Counted from the stretch's first letter, positions 18,704-28,522 are shown. The stretch: DNA of 64,000 bases from Microbacterium sp. Marseille-Q6965 (GCF_946151065.1 NZ_CAMGZA010000004.1:1-64000); one strand, 5' to 3'. Program-made: numbers and translations. The notes: generated from the letters alone by a model not told the origin.

Positions 18704-18758
18704 ACTTTCGACGGGCACGCGACAAAAGCTGTACAGACCCGGGCGGAGCTGTTACCGT
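18704..18758 (+). promoter_or_regulatory. Binding-protein gene promoter with ROK operator copy 2
   Basis: The 11-mer ACTTTCGACGG at 18704-18714 (part of a TTCGACTTTCGAC direct repeat) lies just upstream of a promoter-like pair: TGTACA at 18730-18735 and TACCGT at 18753-18758 with 17 bp between. The whole 18593-18839 gap separates divergent importer genes. On the other strand a -10 TATGTT precedes the ATPase start. Confidence 0.45.
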
Positions 18759-18839
18759 GACCCCGTCGGCGCGGGCGCGTCCCGGGGGCTCAGAGGTTCG
18801 CGGCGCACGGCACATCTGCATCACATTCAAGGAGGAATC

Positions 18840-19889
18840 ATGCGGACACTGCGCAAGCGCGCACTGCGGACGGCCGCCATCGGCGCCGCCGCGTTCGCCG
18901 CCATCGGCCTGCTCGCCGGCTGCACCAGCGACGGCACCGAGGGGGAGGACGCGATCGACCAGGGAACGAGTGCCGACGAGAACGCGGCCGAGGGCGACAC
19001 GGTCGTCATCGGCTGGTCGGGACCCGAGGCCGACCACGGCTGGCTCGGTGCCATCAACTCCGGTGCGCTCGCGGCCGCCGAGCAGTTCGGCGACGTCGAG
19101 CTGCGGCAGGCAGAGGGCACCAACGATGCCAGCGCCCAGATCGCCGCCGTCGAGCAGTTCATCAACGACGGCGTCGACGCCATCGTCCTGCTGCCGACCG
19201 ACGGCGCCGCGCTCACCCAGGTGGCGATCAGCGCCATGGAGGCCGGCATCCCCGTCATCAACGTCGACCGCGAGTTCTCCGACCCGGCCGCCTCCCGCGT
19301 GACCATCCTGGGCGACAACTACGGCATGGGCGTGAGCGCCGGCCGCTACATCTGCGAGCAGCTGGGTGGGGAGAGCGACGCCATCATCGGCGAGATCGCC
19401 GGCATCGATTCCCTGCCCCTCACGCAGGACCGCTCGCAGGGCTTCGCGGACGGGCTGGCCGAGTGCGGGCTCGAGGTCGGCCCCCGCGTCGCGGCGGACT
19501 TCACGGTCGCGGGCGGTGAGACGGCGGCCTCGCAGCTGCTGTCGGCCAACCCCGAGCTCGACGCGGTGTGGAACCACGACGATGACCAGGGCGTCGGCGT
19601 GCTCGCCGCCATCGAGGCGGCCGGCCGGGACGAGTTCTTCCTCGTCGGCGGCGCCGGCAGCGTGAACATGATGGACCGGATCCAGGCCGACGACAGCGTC
19701 ATCAAGGCGACGGTCATCTACCCGTCCACGCAGGCGGCCGACGGCATCGCGCTGGCACGGCTCGTCGCGCAGGAGAAGACGATGAGCGACCTGATCACGC
19801 CGAGCGTGCCGAACCGCATCGTCCTCGACGCGCCGGTCGTGACGAAGGACAACGTCGCCGACTTCATCGACCTCGCCTTCGAGTCGTGA
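18840..19889 (+). CDS. Sugar ABC transporter substrate-binding lipoprotein
   Basis: A 349-residue periplasmic-binding-protein-type lipoprotein. The signal peptide ends in the lipobox LLAGC with Cys28, so it should be anchored to the outer face of the membrane. The mature part is a type I fold of the ribose/xylose-binding group (VVIGWSGPEADHGWLGAINSG; DAIVLLPTDGAALTQVAISAMEAGIPV). AAGGAGG precedes the ATG. It is transcribed away from its permease and ATPase, an unusual split layout, and heads a separate unit with a dehydrogenase and two isomerase-like enzymes that probably process the imported compound. Confidence 0.9.
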   Translation: MRTLRKRALRTAAIGAAAFAAIGLLAGCTSDGTEGEDAIDQGTSADENAAEGDTVVIGWSGPEADHGWLGAINSGALAAAEQFGDVELRQAEGTNDASAQIAAVEQFINDGVDAIVLLPTDGAALTQVAISAMEAGIPVINVDREFSDPAASRVTILGDNYGMGVSAGRYICEQLGGESDAIIGEIAGIDSLPLTQDRSQGFADGLAECGLEVGPRVAADFTVAGGETAASQLLSANPELDAVWNHDDDQGVGVLAAIEAAGRDEFFLVGGAGSVNMMDRIQADDSVIKATVIYPSTQAADGIALARLVAQEKTMSDLITPSVPNRIVLDAPVVTKDNVADFIDLAFES

Positions 19890-19960
19890 GCCAGACGCGG
19901 GGACGGAACCCGACCGTCCCCGCGTCCCACGACACGACGAGGAGAGCAGGAGGAACGAGA

Positions 19961-21139
19961 ATGACGGAGACGGGCGCGCTGCGTGTCGCCATGATCGGCT
20001 ACGGCTTCATGGGCGCCGCGCATTCCCAGGCATGGCGCACGGCGCCGCGGGTGTACGACCTGCCGCGGAGCGTGGAGATGGCGGTGATCGTCGGTCGCGA
20101 CGCCGCGGCGGTCGGGGCCGCCCGCGACCGGTGGGGGTGGGCGGAGGCGGCGACGGACTGGCGTGAGGTCGTGGCGCGTGACGACATCGACGTGATCGAC
20201 ATCGTCACGCCCGGCTCGTCGCACGCCGACATCGCCATCGCGGCGCTCGAGGCGGGCAAGCACGTGCTGTGCGAGAAGCCTCTCGCCAACACGGTTGCCG
20301 AGGCGGCCGCGATGACCCGCGCCGCCGAGGCGGCGCGGGCGCGCGGGGTGCGCGCCATGCTGGGATTCACCTACCGCCGGGTGCCGGCGCTGACCCACGC
20401 GCGCGACCTCGTCGCGGCGGGCCGGATCGGCACGGTGCACCAGGTGCGCGCCTCGTACCGACAGGACTGGCTGGTGGATCCGAACGCGCCGCTGTCGTGG
20501 CGGCTGCGCAAGGATCAGGCCGGCTCGGGGGCGCTCGGCGACATCGGCGCGCACGCGGTCGATCTCGTGCAGTTCGTGACGGGGCAGCGCGTCGAACGGG
20601 TGACGGGGGTGCTCGACACCATCGTGCGGCAGCGTCCGGTCGAGACCGAGCGCACCGGCATCGCCGGTGTGGGGGGCAGCGAGCGGGGGGAGGTGACCGT
20701 CGACGACGTCGCGATCTTCACGGGACGACTCTCGTCGGGGGTGCTCGCGAGCTTCGAGGCGACGCGCTTCGCCACCGGGCGCAAGAACGCCCTGAGCATC
20801 GAGGTGTCGGGCGACCGCGGTGCGATCGCGTTCGATCTCGAGGATCTGAACGTGCTGTGGCTGTACGACCGGACAGCGCCGGAGACCGAGCAGGGCTTCA
20901 CGCGCATCGTCGTCACCGAGCCCGGTCACCCGTATCTCGAGGGGTGGTGGCCGACGGGACACATGCTGGGCTACGAGCATGGCTTCAGCCACCAGGCGAA
21001 GGACCTCGTCGAGGCGATCGCGCACGGGGCCGATCCCGCGCCGGGCTTCGCCGAGGGGCTGCAGGTGCAGCGCGTGCTCGACGCCGTCGAGCGCAGCGCC
21101 GCCAACGACGCCGCGTGGACCGCGGTGGATCAGGACTGA
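19961..21139 (+). CDS. Gfo/Idh/MocA family sugar dehydrogenase
   Basis: A 392-residue NAD(P)-dependent oxidoreductase. The Rossmann motif is at the N-terminus (MIGYGFMGAAHSQAW), EKPLANTV contains the catalytic-region Lys, and the substrate-domain block LSWRLRKDQAGSGALGDIG includes the conserved GDIGAH. The YRQDWLVDPNAPLSWR segment closely resembles levoglucosan/glucoside 3-dehydrogenase-type members, as far as I recall them. It has AGGAGG before the ATG at 19961; the open frame back to 19886 has no ribosome site. With two TIM-barrel neighbours it probably oxidizes an imported sugar, possibly at C3, for later elimination or isomerization. Confidence 0.8.
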   Translation: MTETGALRVAMIGYGFMGAAHSQAWRTAPRVYDLPRSVEMAVIVGRDAAAVGAARDRWGWAEAATDWREVVARDDIDVIDIVTPGSSHADIAIAALEAGKHVLCEKPLANTVAEAAAMTRAAEAARARGVRAMLGFTYRRVPALTHARDLVAAGRIGTVHQVRASYRQDWLVDPNAPLSWRLRKDQAGSGALGDIGAHAVDLVQFVTGQRVERVTGVLDTIVRQRPVETERTGIAGVGGSERGEVTVDDVAIFTGRLSSGVLASFEATRFATGRKNALSIEVSGDRGAIAFDLEDLNVLWLYDRTAPETEQGFTRIVVTEPGHPYLEGWWPTGHMLGYEHGFSHQAKDLVEAIAHGADPAPGFAEGLQVQRVLDAVERSAANDAAWTAVDQD

Positions 21140-21172
21140 GCGGTCGAGGGCGACCGGAAGGGAGAGGAAGCG

Positions 21173-22177
21173 ATGGCGCGACCTGTCACATTGTTCACCG
21201 GCCAGTGGGCCGACCTGCCGTTCGAGGAGGTGGCGCGCCTTGCGGGCGAGTGGGGGTACGACGGCCTGGAGATCGCGTGCTGGGGCGATCACCTCGACCC
21301 GAGCCGCTGGGACGACGCGAGCTACGTGCAGGGCCGGCTCGACATCCTCGAGCGCAACGGGCTGAGGGTCTTCGCGATCTCGAACCACCTCAAGGGCCAG
21401 GTGGTGTGCGACGATCCGATCGATCAGCGGCATCGCGACATGGTCTCGGACGAGCTGTGGGGCGATGGCGACCCGGAGGGGGTGCGGCGGCGAGCGGCGG
21501 AGGAGCTGAAGAACACCGCACGCCTGGCGGCGCGGCTGGGAGCGAAGACGGTGACCGGCTTCACCGGTTCCTCCATCTGGAAGTACGTGGCCATGTTCCC
21601 GCCGGTGTCTGATGAGCTCATCGAGGCCGGATACCGCGACTTCGCGGACCGCTGGAACCCGATCCTCGACGTCTTCGACGAGGAGGGCGTGCGGTTCGCG
21701 CACGAGGTGCACCCGTCCGAGATCGCGTACGACTACTGGACGACGCAGCGCGCGCTCGAGGCGATCGGCCACCGCGAGGCATTCGGCCTGAACTGGGACC
21801 CCTCGCACATGGTGTGGCAGGACCTCGACCCCGTCGGGTTCCTCTGGGACTTCCGCGACCGGATCTACCACGTGCACTGCAAGGACACGAAGAAGCGGCT
21901 GAACAACGGCCGGAACGGCCGGCTGTCGTCCCACCTGCCATGGGCGGACCCCCGCCGCGGCTGGGACTTCATCTCCACCGGTCACGGCGACGTGCCGTGG
22001 GAGGACGCCTTCCGCATGATGAACGCGATCGGATACGACGGGCCCCTCTCGGTGGAGTGGGAGGACGCCGGCATGGACCGGCTCGTCGGCGCCCCCGAGG
22101 CACTCGCGTTCGTGCGACGGATGTCGTCGTACGAGCCGTCGGCCGCGGCCTTCGACTCGGCCTTCGCCGCGCGCTGA
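21173..22177 (+). CDS. Sugar phosphate isomerase/epimerase-like TIM barrel
   Basis: A 334-residue xylose-isomerase-like TIM barrel of the AP_endonuc_2 family. The metal-site residues appear at the ends of strands: [15 protein letters not shown] near residue 180, [10 protein letters not shown] near 206, VHCKDTKK near 235, and a C-terminal [10 protein letters not shown]. It is cytoplasmic, with no signal. GGGAGAGGAAG precedes the ATG, and it starts 33 bp after the dehydrogenase. In related loci such enzymes isomerize or eliminate 3-keto sugars; the exact reaction here is not known. Confidence 0.8.
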   Translation: MARPVTLFTGQWADLPFEEVARLAGEWGYDGLEIACWGDHLDPSRWDDASYVQGRLDILERNGLRVFAISNHLKGQVVCDDPIDQRHRDMVSDELWGDGDPEGVRRRAAEELKNTARLAARLGAKTVTGFTGSSIWKYVAMFPPVSDELIEAGYRDFADRWNPILDVFDEEGVRFAHEVHPSEIAYDYWTTQRALEAIGHREAFGLNWDPSHMVWQDLDPVGFLWDFRDRIYHVHCKDTKKRLNNGRNGRLSSHLPWADPRRGWDFISTGHGDVPWEDAFRMMNAIGYDGPLSVEWEDAGMDRLVGAPEALAFVRRMSSYEPSAAAFDSAFAAR

Positions 22178-22257
22178 CGCGCGCCTGCGTCGTTCGGTTC
22201 CGGGTCTTGGCCGACCGTTGCACGCCAATCAAGGCCCTCGGTGCAAAGGAGCACACG

Positions 22258-23403
22258 ATGGACGATCAGCTTCACCAGATGCATGAGGACGCCCGCGTTC
22301 TCGGCGGCCGGCTCGGTCTGAGTCGCCGCCAGCTGCTGGCCGCGACGACGGGGATGGCGGCCGCCGCGGTCCTCGGGCTCGGCGGTGCCGGAGCGGCACA
22401 CGCGGCAGGCAGGCCGGTTCCCGCCGGCGGGAACGGGGTGCTGGTGCCGCCGCCGCGGCGGGGCATCATCCTCTACACCGTCCGCGACGCGATCGCCCGC
22501 GATCCGGGCACCACCGACCTGCCGTCTGGCTTCAAGGAGGTCTTCGCGGCGCTGTCGGGGATGGGGTACCGGCAGGTCGAGTTCGCCGGCTTCCGTCAGC
22601 ACGCGAACGCCGAGGGCGGCAATGTCGACAACGTGGCGGGTGCGCGGCTGCTGCGCACGTGGCTGGACGACAACGGTCTGCGTGCCCAGGGCAACCACGG
22701 CAGCATCCCGTCGACCATCAACGAGCAGACCCTCGCCGCCTTCGACGCCGCGTGCGAGGTCGCCAACATCCTCGGTCTCGACCACATCGGCACCGGCAGC
22801 GACCCCACCGGCAGCGCCTACCTCGCCGACTGGCAGGCCGCGGCCGACCGGTGGAACGTCCTGGGCGAGCGGGCCGCGCGGCACGGCCTGAAGCTGTACA
22901 CGCACAATCACGACGTGGCCTACAGCTTCCTGCTCGACAGCGGGCCGCTCGACGCACAGGGCCGTCCGACGCGATCCTCGGGGGTGCGGCGCCTGGAATG
23001 GTTCCTCGCGCACACCGATCCGAAGTACGTGTATCTGGAGATGGACATCTACTGGGCCCACGTGGCCCAGTACAAGCACCGCTCCTACACGGCCCCCGAC
23101 GGCTCCCAGGTGACGGCGGTCTTCGACCCGGCGGCCGTTGTCGCGGCGCAGACGCAGCGGTTCCCGCTCTTCCACGCCAAGGACGGCAGGATCAACGCCG
23201 CCACGCCGAACGGCTACGACATGGTGCCGTTCGGGACGGGGGACATCGACTACGCCACCTTCTACCGGCGCATCGGCGCCAAGGGGAGCCATCACTCGAT
23301 GTACGAGCAGGACAACGCGGCGAGCTACCCGGCGCCGAGCGCCGGCGCGTCGCTCGACAACGCCGCCGTCTCGTACGGCAACCTGGCGGCCCTGCGCGGC
23401 TGA
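22258..23403 (+). CDS. Tat-exported TIM-barrel sugar isomerase/epimerase-like protein
   Basis: A 381-residue protein. A Tat signal is clear: the twin-arginine motif SRRQLL at residues 22-27, a hydrophobic stretch to about 45 and an AHA cleavage site near 49. The mature part is again a xylose-isomerase-like TIM barrel (GIILYTVRDAIARDPG; QGNHGSIPS; YTHNHDVAYSFLLDSGP; YLEMDIYWAH; PLFHAKDG), with His and Glu/Asp residues suited to a metal site. AAAGGAG lies before the ATG. Export by Tat implies it folds with its cofactor inside and acts outside the cell, unlike its cytoplasmic neighbour. Substrate unknown. Confidence 0.8.
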   Translation: MDDQLHQMHEDARVLGGRLGLSRRQLLAATTGMAAAAVLGLGGAGAAHAAGRPVPAGGNGVLVPPPRRGIILYTVRDAIARDPGTTDLPSGFKEVFAALSGMGYRQVEFAGFRQHANAEGGNVDNVAGARLLRTWLDDNGLRAQGNHGSIPSTINEQTLAAFDAACEVANILGLDHIGTGSDPTGSAYLADWQAAADRWNVLGERAARHGLKLYTHNHDVAYSFLLDSGPLDAQGRPTRSSGVRRLEWFLAHTDPKYVYLEMDIYWAHVAQYKHRSYTAPDGSQVTAVFDPAAVVAAQTQRFPLFHAKDGRINAATPNGYDMVPFGTGDIDYATFYRRIGAKGSHHSMYEQDNAASYPAPSAGASLDNAAVSYGNLAALRG

Positions 23404-23418
23404 GCCGGTCACGGTGAG

Positions 23419-23443
23419 CGCCCGGTCGGGGAGCGGCCGGGCG
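23419..23443 (+). terminator. Terminator of the sugar operon
   Basis: CGCCCGG and CCGGGCG form a 7-bp stem 16 bp after the stop codon, between convergent genes, followed by TTCG. Confidence 0.4.
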
Positions 23444-23498
23444 TTCGCCGTATGCCGCGGCGTCGGCGGGGCGGCCGATCCCCGTGCCGGGACCCGAT

Positions 23499-24941
23499 TC
23501 AGGCGGTGGCGGGAACGGAGGCGTGCGCCGGCGCCGCGGGGTGGCGCGGGATGAACAGCGACAGGACGAAGGCGGCGGCGCCGACGACCGCACCGAGCTG
23601 GAAGCACAGCTCGAAGGCCGCGGGCGTGGGCACCGCCACGCCGTCGTGCTCCACGACGAGCGAGGCCAGCACCGTCGCCATCACGGTCGACGCCGTCGAC
23701 GTGCCGAGCGAGCGGGCGAGGGCGTTGATGCCGTTGGAGGCGCCCGTCTCATCCGCCGGCACGGAACGCATGATGAGCATCGGCATCGCCGCGAAGCTCA
23801 GCCCGATGCCGACGCCGACGATGAGGTTCGCCGCGAACAGATGCCACACGCTGTCGGACCACAGCAGCAGATAGAGGTACGACAGGGCGACGAAGCCGAT
23901 CCCCGACGAGAGCATGACGCGCGCACCGACGGTGCGCTCCAGCCAGCCCGACAGCGGCGAGATGAGCATCATCAGCAGCCCCGACGGCATGACCACGAGG
24001 GCGGTCTCGAACACTCCCAGCCCGAACCCCGACCCGGTCTCGGCGGGCAGCTCGAGCATCTGGGGCAGCGTGACGTTCGAGCCGAACAGCGCGAAGCCCA
24101 TGCAGATGGCGGCGAGGTTGGTGAACAGCACCGACGGGCGTGCGGCGACGCGCAGGTCGAGCAGCGGTTCGCGCGTGCGCAGCTGGTACGCGCCCCACGC
24201 GAGCAGCACGACGACGCCGCCGATGCCGCACCCGAGCGTGGCGGGCGAGGTCCATCCCCAGTCCGGCCCGCGCGAGATGGCGAGAAGGACGCCGCTGAGG
24301 GCCGCCGTGAGTCCGATCACGCCGACCACGTCGAATCGTCCGGGTGCGCGCAGCACGCTGGGCGGCACGAGCAGCTGCACGAGGGCGAACCCGATCGCCC
24401 CGAGCCCGCCGGCGATCCAGAACAGCGCGTGCCAGTCGAGGTGCTCCACGACCCAGGCGCTCACGGGCATGCCCACCGACCCGCCGACACCCATGGTGGC
24501 GCTCATGAGCGCCACGGCCGTGCCGAGCCGGGCCGGCGGCAGCACGTCGCGCATGATCGCGATCCCGAGCGGGACGACGCCCGTGGCCGCGCCCTGCAGC
24601 CCGCGCCCGACGATCACGCCGACGATGCCGGGGGCGAGCGCCGCGACGACGGAGCCCGCGATGAGGAATCCGATGAGGATGAGGACGATGCGCCGCTTGC
24701 CGTACATGTCGCCGAGACGGCCGGAGATCGGCGTGGCACAGGCGGCGACGAGCAGCGTGATGGTGACCACCCACGCCGTGTCGGCGCGGGACGCGCCGAG
24801 GAGGTGCGGCAGCTCGGATTGGATGGGCACGACGAGCGTGAACATGTATGCCGAGACGAGGCCCGTGAACGCGAGCGCGAAGACGGTGAGCCAGCGGGGT
24901 GTGGTTCGGGAGAGCCGCCGCCTCTCGTCCCGTTCCGTCAC
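23499..24941 (-). CDS. MFS transporter, drug/H+ antiporter (DHA2-like)
   Basis: A 480-residue major facilitator protein with about 14 hydrophobic segments. Motif A is seen as GRLGDMYGKRR near residue 75, and motif C-like glycine-rich sequence (GVGGSVGMPVSAWVV) near 150, typical of proton-driven drug exporters. The start is a GTG at 24941 preceded by TAGGGT and six bases with no ribosome site, so it is probably leaderless. It faces the sugar operon tail to tail. The exported compound is not known and no regulator is adjacent. Confidence 0.83.
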   Translation of the reverse strand: MTERDERRRLSRTTPRWLTVFALAFTGLVSAYMFTLVVPIQSELPHLLGASRADTAWVVTITLLVAACATPISGRLGDMYGKRRIVLILIGFLIAGSVVAALAPGIVGVIVGRGLQGAATGVVPLGIAIMRDVLPPARLGTAVALMSATMGVGGSVGMPVSAWVVEHLDWHALFWIAGGLGAIGFALVQLLVPPSVLRAPGRFDVVGVIGLTAALSGVLLAISRGPDWGWTSPATLGCGIGGVVVLLAWGAYQLRTREPLLDLRVAARPSVLFTNLAAICMGFALFGSNVTLPQMLELPAETGSGFGLGVFETALVVMPSGLLMMLISPLSGWLERTVGARVMLSSGIGFVALSYLYLLLWSDSVWHLFAANLIVGVGIGLSFAAMPMLIMRSVPADETGASNGINALARSLGTSTASTVMATVLASLVVEHDGVAVPTPAAFELCFQLGAVVGAAAFVLSLFIPRHPAAPAHASVPATA

Positions 24942-25021
24942 GCTCCCACCCTAGCCCCGTCCTCGGACACGGGGTCGGACGGGCGCTGGCCGGTGTCCGG
25001 GGTGCGTGGCAGGCTGGGGTC

Positions 25022-25732
25022 GTGTCCGAGCATCGCGACGATCCCGGGGCGCCGGGCGGCACCGCCGATCGGCCGGCGGTCTTCTTCCGCGACGCGGCGG
25101 AGTTCCGCGCCTGGTTGGAGCGGCACCACGCCACCGAGACGGAGCTGTGGATGGAGGTGCGGCGCGCGCACGCGCCGGACCGCGGGCTGACCTGGGCCGA
25201 CGCCGTGCTCGAGGCCCTCTGCTTCGGATGGATCGACTCGGTGTCGCAGCCCATCGACGAGGACAGGCGGCGGCAGCGGTGGACGCCGCGCAAGCCGCGC
25301 AGCATCTGGTCGCGCGTCAACATCGCGCACGCCGAGCGGCTGATCGCCGAGGGACGCATGCGGCCGGCGGGCCTGGCGGCGTTCGAGCGGCGCGCGCCCG
25401 AGCGCACCGGGGTGTACTCCCACGAGAACGGCGAGACCGAGCTCGACGCGCACCTGCGCGGCATCGTCGAGGGCTCGCCGGCGACGACGGCGTTCCTCGC
25501 CGAGGCGGCGCCGGGCTACCGCAAGGCGGTGTGGCATTGGATCATGTCCGCCGCGCAGGACGCCACGCGCGAGCGCCGCGCGCGACAGCTCGTGGCCGAC
25601 AGCGAGGCGGGCCGGCTCGTTCCGCCGCAGCGGCCGGGGCGCACCCCCGCATGGCTGCCGCGCGCCGCCGCGGCCGCGCGTGCCGCGGGGCCGGGCGCGG
25701 GCGGCGCCGGGGACGCGGGCGCCCGAGACTAG
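25022..25732 (+). CDS. YdeI/OmpD-associated family protein
   Basis: A 236-residue protein matching the OmdA/YdeI family: [26 protein letters not shown] is split here as [16 protein letters not shown] then ELWMEV, followed by [14 protein letters not shown], the family core, and [18 protein letters not shown]. The function is not established; some members are linked to envelope stress. A CAGGCT -10 followed by six bases and GTG suggests a leaderless start. The C-terminus is a low-complexity Ala/Gly tail of about 30 residues. Its TAG stop forms part of a TAGAAT that may be the -10 of glyS. Confidence 0.78.
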   Translation: MSEHRDDPGAPGGTADRPAVFFRDAAEFRAWLERHHATETELWMEVRRAHAPDRGLTWADAVLEALCFGWIDSVSQPIDEDRRRQRWTPRKPRSIWSRVNIAHAERLIAEGRMRPAGLAAFERRAPERTGVYSHENGETELDAHLRGIVEGSPATTAFLAEAAPGYRKAVWHWIMSAAQDATRERRARQLVADSEAGRLVPPQRPGRTPAWLPRAAAAARAAGPGAGGAGDAGARD

Positions 25733-25815
25733 AATCGAGGTGCGGTTTCCGTGCCGCTCCCGCGCCGCCCTGCGGCAGGCGCGTCCGACTCGCTTCCCCG
25801 ACCATTGGAGCCACC

Positions 25816-27201
25816 GTGGCCGAACAGTCCCGCCTCGACAAGGTGATCAGCCTCGCCCGCCACCGCGGGTTCGTCTTCCAGGCGGGAGAGATCTACGGCG
25901 GCTCCCGCTCGGCGTGGGACTACGGCCCCCTCGGCACCGAGCTCAAGGAGAACATCCGCCGACAGTGGTGGCAGACGTTCGTGCGCGGTCGCGGCGACAT
26001 GGTCGGCCTCGACTCGTCGGTCATCCTGCCCACCAAGGTGTGGGAGGCGTCGGGCCACGTGGCCACGTTCACCGATCCGCTCGTGGAGTGCCTCAACTGC
26101 CACAAGCGCCACCGCGAGGATCACCTCATCGAGGCCTACGAGCAGAAGAAGGGCCGCGCGCCGGAGAACGGCATGTCCGACATCGTCTGCCCGGACTGCG
26201 GCACGCGCGGGCAGTGGACCGAGCCGCGGTCGTTCTCGGGCCTCGTGAAGACCTACCTCGGTGTGGTCGACGATGAGTCGGGCCTGCACTACCTCCGGCC
26301 CGAGACCGCGCAGGGCATCTTCGTGAACTTCGCCAACGTCGTCACCGCCGCGCGCAAGAAGCCGCCCTTCGGCGTGGGGCAGGTGGGCAAGGCCTTCCGC
26401 AACGAGATCACGCCCGGCAACTTCATCTTCCGCACCCGCGAGTTCGAGCAGATGGAGATCGAGTACTTCGTGCCGCCGGCGGAGGCCGCCGAGTGGTTCG
26501 AGCACTGGGTCGACGCGTGTTGGGACTGGTTCGTCGACCTGGGCATCGACCCCGCGCACATGCGCAAGCTGGAGGTGCCGGAGGACGAGCGCGCGCACTA
26601 CTCCGACCGCACGATCGACGTGGAGTACGAGTTCGGCTTCGCCGGCAAGGGGTGGGGCGAGCTCATGGGCATCGCCAATCGCACCGACTTCGACCTGTCG
26701 AACCACATCGAGCACTCGGGGGCGAACCTCACGTTCTTCGACCAGGCGTCGGGCGAGAAGTACGTGCCGTACGTGATCGAGCCGTCGTTCGGCCTCACGC
26801 GCTCGATGATGGCGTTCCTCGTCGACGCCTACACGGAGGAGGAGGTGCCCAACGCGAAGGGTGGCACCGACGTGCGCACCGTGCTGCGGCTCGACCCGCG
26901 CCTGGCGCCCGTGAAGGTGGCTGTGCTGCCGCTGAGCCGCAACGAGAAGCTCTCCCCGCTCGCACGCGAGGTGGCCGACGATCTGCGCGGCATGTGGAAC
27001 GTGGACTTCGACGATGCGGGGGCCATCGGCCGTCGCTACCGCCGGCAGGACGAGATCGGCACGCCGCTGTGCGTCACCGTGGACTTCGACTCTCTCGAGG
27101 ACCGCGCGGTCACGGTGCGCGACCGCGACACGATGGCGCAGGAGCGGGTGCCCCTCGAGGGGCTGCGCGCCTTCCTCGCCGAAAGGCTTGCGGGGGCGTA
27201 A
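25816..27201 (+). CDS. glyS: Glycyl-tRNA synthetase, alpha2 type
   Basis: Attaches glycine to tRNA-Gly. At 461 residues it is the homodimeric class II form used by actinobacteria. Motifs: [18 protein letters not shown] near the N-terminus; a zinc knuckle made of CLNCHKRH and CPDCGTRG near 95-140; [12 protein letters not shown] (motif 2 area) near 178; and the C-terminal anticodon domain from about 365 ([15 protein letters not shown]). The start is a GTG at 25816 after GGAG. A possible -10 TAGAAT lies at 25730-25735. No T-box leader is visible. Confidence 0.95.
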   Translation: MAEQSRLDKVISLARHRGFVFQAGEIYGGSRSAWDYGPLGTELKENIRRQWWQTFVRGRGDMVGLDSSVILPTKVWEASGHVATFTDPLVECLNCHKRHREDHLIEAYEQKKGRAPENGMSDIVCPDCGTRGQWTEPRSFSGLVKTYLGVVDDESGLHYLRPETAQGIFVNFANVVTAARKKPPFGVGQVGKAFRNEITPGNFIFRTREFEQMEIEYFVPPAEAAEWFEHWVDACWDWFVDLGIDPAHMRKLEVPEDERAHYSDRTIDVEYEFGFAGKGWGELMGIANRTDFDLSNHIEHSGANLTFFDQASGEKYVPYVIEPSFGLTRSMMAFLVDAYTEEEVPNAKGGTDVRTVLRLDPRLAPVKVAVLPLSRNEKLSPLAREVADDLRGMWNVDFDDAGAIGRRYRRQDEIGTPLCVTVDFDSLEDRAVTVRDRDTMAQERVPLEGLRAFLAERLAGA

Positions 27202-27211
27202 CCGCCTGACG

Positions 27212-27249
27212 GTATGATCAGCGCGCGACGCCGACCCGAAGGCGTCGCG
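27212..27249 (+). promoter_or_regulatory. Promoter and 5' hairpin for the GntR gene
   Basis: TATGAT at 27212-27217 with TTGCGG at 27188-27193 (18-bp spacing, inside the glyS end) forms a plausible promoter. Right after the expected start, CGCGACGCC (27224-27232) pairs perfectly with GGCGTCGCG (27241-27249), a 9-bp stem with an 8-nt loop. The hairpin could also serve as the glyS terminator. Confidence 0.45.
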
Positions 27250-27298
27250 TGCTCGACCTCCAGACCCTCATGGGTCCACACCCTCACCTGGAGTGATC

Positions 27299-27949
27299 AT
27301 GCCCGTCGATTCCGTGGCGCCGATCGCGCTGTCGTCCGCACCGCGCCTGTCCGACATGGTGTTCGACCGCCTCGCGGAGGCGATCGTGCGGGGCGAGTTC
27401 GCGCCCGGTGAGGCCCTGCGCGATCAGCAGCTCGCCGACCGCCTCGGCGTCTCTCGCATGCCCGTGCGCGAGGCGATCCAGCGGCTGGAGAGAGCCGGTC
27501 TCGTCGAGATGGCCGCCAGCCGCTACACGCGGGTGGCGCGGATCACGCCCGAGCGTGTGCGCGACACGGTCGAGCACGCCGGCTACCTGTACGGCGCCGT
27601 CACGCGCATGGCCGTGCAGCGCATGACCGACACCGAGCTCGCCACCGCGCTGCGGCTGCTGGACGAGAGCGGCGCCGTCATCGACGATCTCGAGGCGTAC
27701 CTCGAGGCCGGCACCGCCGTCAACGACCACCTCGTCGCCTGCTGCGGCAACAATGTGCTCTCGCTGCGCACCGACGTCTTCCACACCCTGCGCTGGGTGC
27801 TTCGGCAGGCCCTCGCTCCCGCGGACCACCAGCTCGACCTGCGGCGGCTGCACGGCGAGCTGACCGACGCGGTGGCGGCGCGAGACGCGGATCGCGCCGA
27901 GGACGTCATCCGCGAGCTGTACGGCGTCGGCCGGGCTCCGCGCCCCTGA
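27299..27949 (+). CDS. GntR family (FadR/FCD type) regulator
   Basis: A 216-residue GntR protein. The N-terminal winged helix at about 15-75 contains FDRLAEAIVRGEFAPGEALR and DRLGVSRMPVREAIQRLE, the family signature. The C-terminal domain is all-alpha, as in the FCD group, with the EHAGYLYGAVTRMAV helix and a conserved NDHLVACCGNN region. GGAG stands five bases before the ATG at 27299. No obvious target is next to it: glyS is upstream and a convergent membrane gene lies 3 bp downstream. Confidence 0.83.
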   Translation: MPVDSVAPIALSSAPRLSDMVFDRLAEAIVRGEFAPGEALRDQQLADRLGVSRMPVREAIQRLERAGLVEMAASRYTRVARITPERVRDTVEHAGYLYGAVTRMAVQRMTDTELATALRLLDESGAVIDDLEAYLEAGTAVNDHLVACCGNNVLSLRTDVFHTLRWVLRQALAPADHQLDLRRLHGELTDAVAARDADRAEDVIRELYGVGRAPRP

Positions 27950-27952
27950 CGG

Positions 27953-28522
27953 CTACGCGATCACGAGCCGCACGGCGGCGGCGGTGAGGCATGCCCAGCT
28001 GAGGCTCGCCAGCGTACCGATGATGAAGCGCTCGCGGGCCTCGGGTGAGGCCAGCTCCGTGAAGCGCGCGATGCCCTTGATCGCCACGACGACGGCGATC
28101 GCCTCGGGGTAACCGACGATCAGTGCGAGCGCTGCGGCCAGCCGCTCGAGGTAGCCGACCGTGACGCCGCCCCGCATCACCTCGGGAGCGCCCTGCCCGC
28201 TCCCGGCCGGTGCCCGCAGCAGGATGCCACCGTGTGGGCCCTCGCGCACGCCGTCGTCGGAGGCGAACGCGAGCACGCGACGCGCGACGGGGTCGCCCCC
28301 GAGCACCGCCACCGCCGTGCCGAGTAGCGCGAGCCCCGCGACGAGCGGCACGGGCACCTGCAGCGGCACGATCGCGACGACGAGGAGCGACAGCACGATC
28401 AGGATCGCCGCCGCCAGCAACGGCCCGGACGTCGGCCGGCGTCGGCGCACGAGCACGAGGACGAGGGCGGTCGCCATCACGATCACGAGGACCGCGCCGA
28501 GCACGAGGTCGAGCAGGGACAT
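27953..28522 (-). CDS. Membrane protein paired with a SatD-like regulator
   Basis: A 189-residue protein with about four or five membrane segments (residues 3-25, 35-75 as two, then about 130-150 and 165-187). A soluble loop in the middle is followed by the stretch GYLERLAAALALIVGYPEAI and ERFIIGTLASLSWA. SatD-type genes are often followed by a small membrane gene, and here the two lie 52 bp apart on the same strand. The role is unknown. Confidence 0.6.
   Translation of the reverse strand: MSLLDLVLGAVLVIVMATALVLVLVRRRRPTSGPLLAAAILIVLSLLVVAIVPLQVPVPLVAGLALLGTAVAVLGGDPVARRVLAFASDDGVREGPHGGILLRAPAGSGQGAPEVMRGGVTVGYLERLAAALALIVGYPEAIAVVVAIKGIARFTELASPEARERFIIGTLASLSWACLTAAAVRLVIA

Noticed and set aside
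27224..27249. A T-box riboswitch or riboswitch-like element near glyS
   Set aside because: It is only a single 9-bp hairpin after glyS; no T-box sequence is present upstream of glyS.
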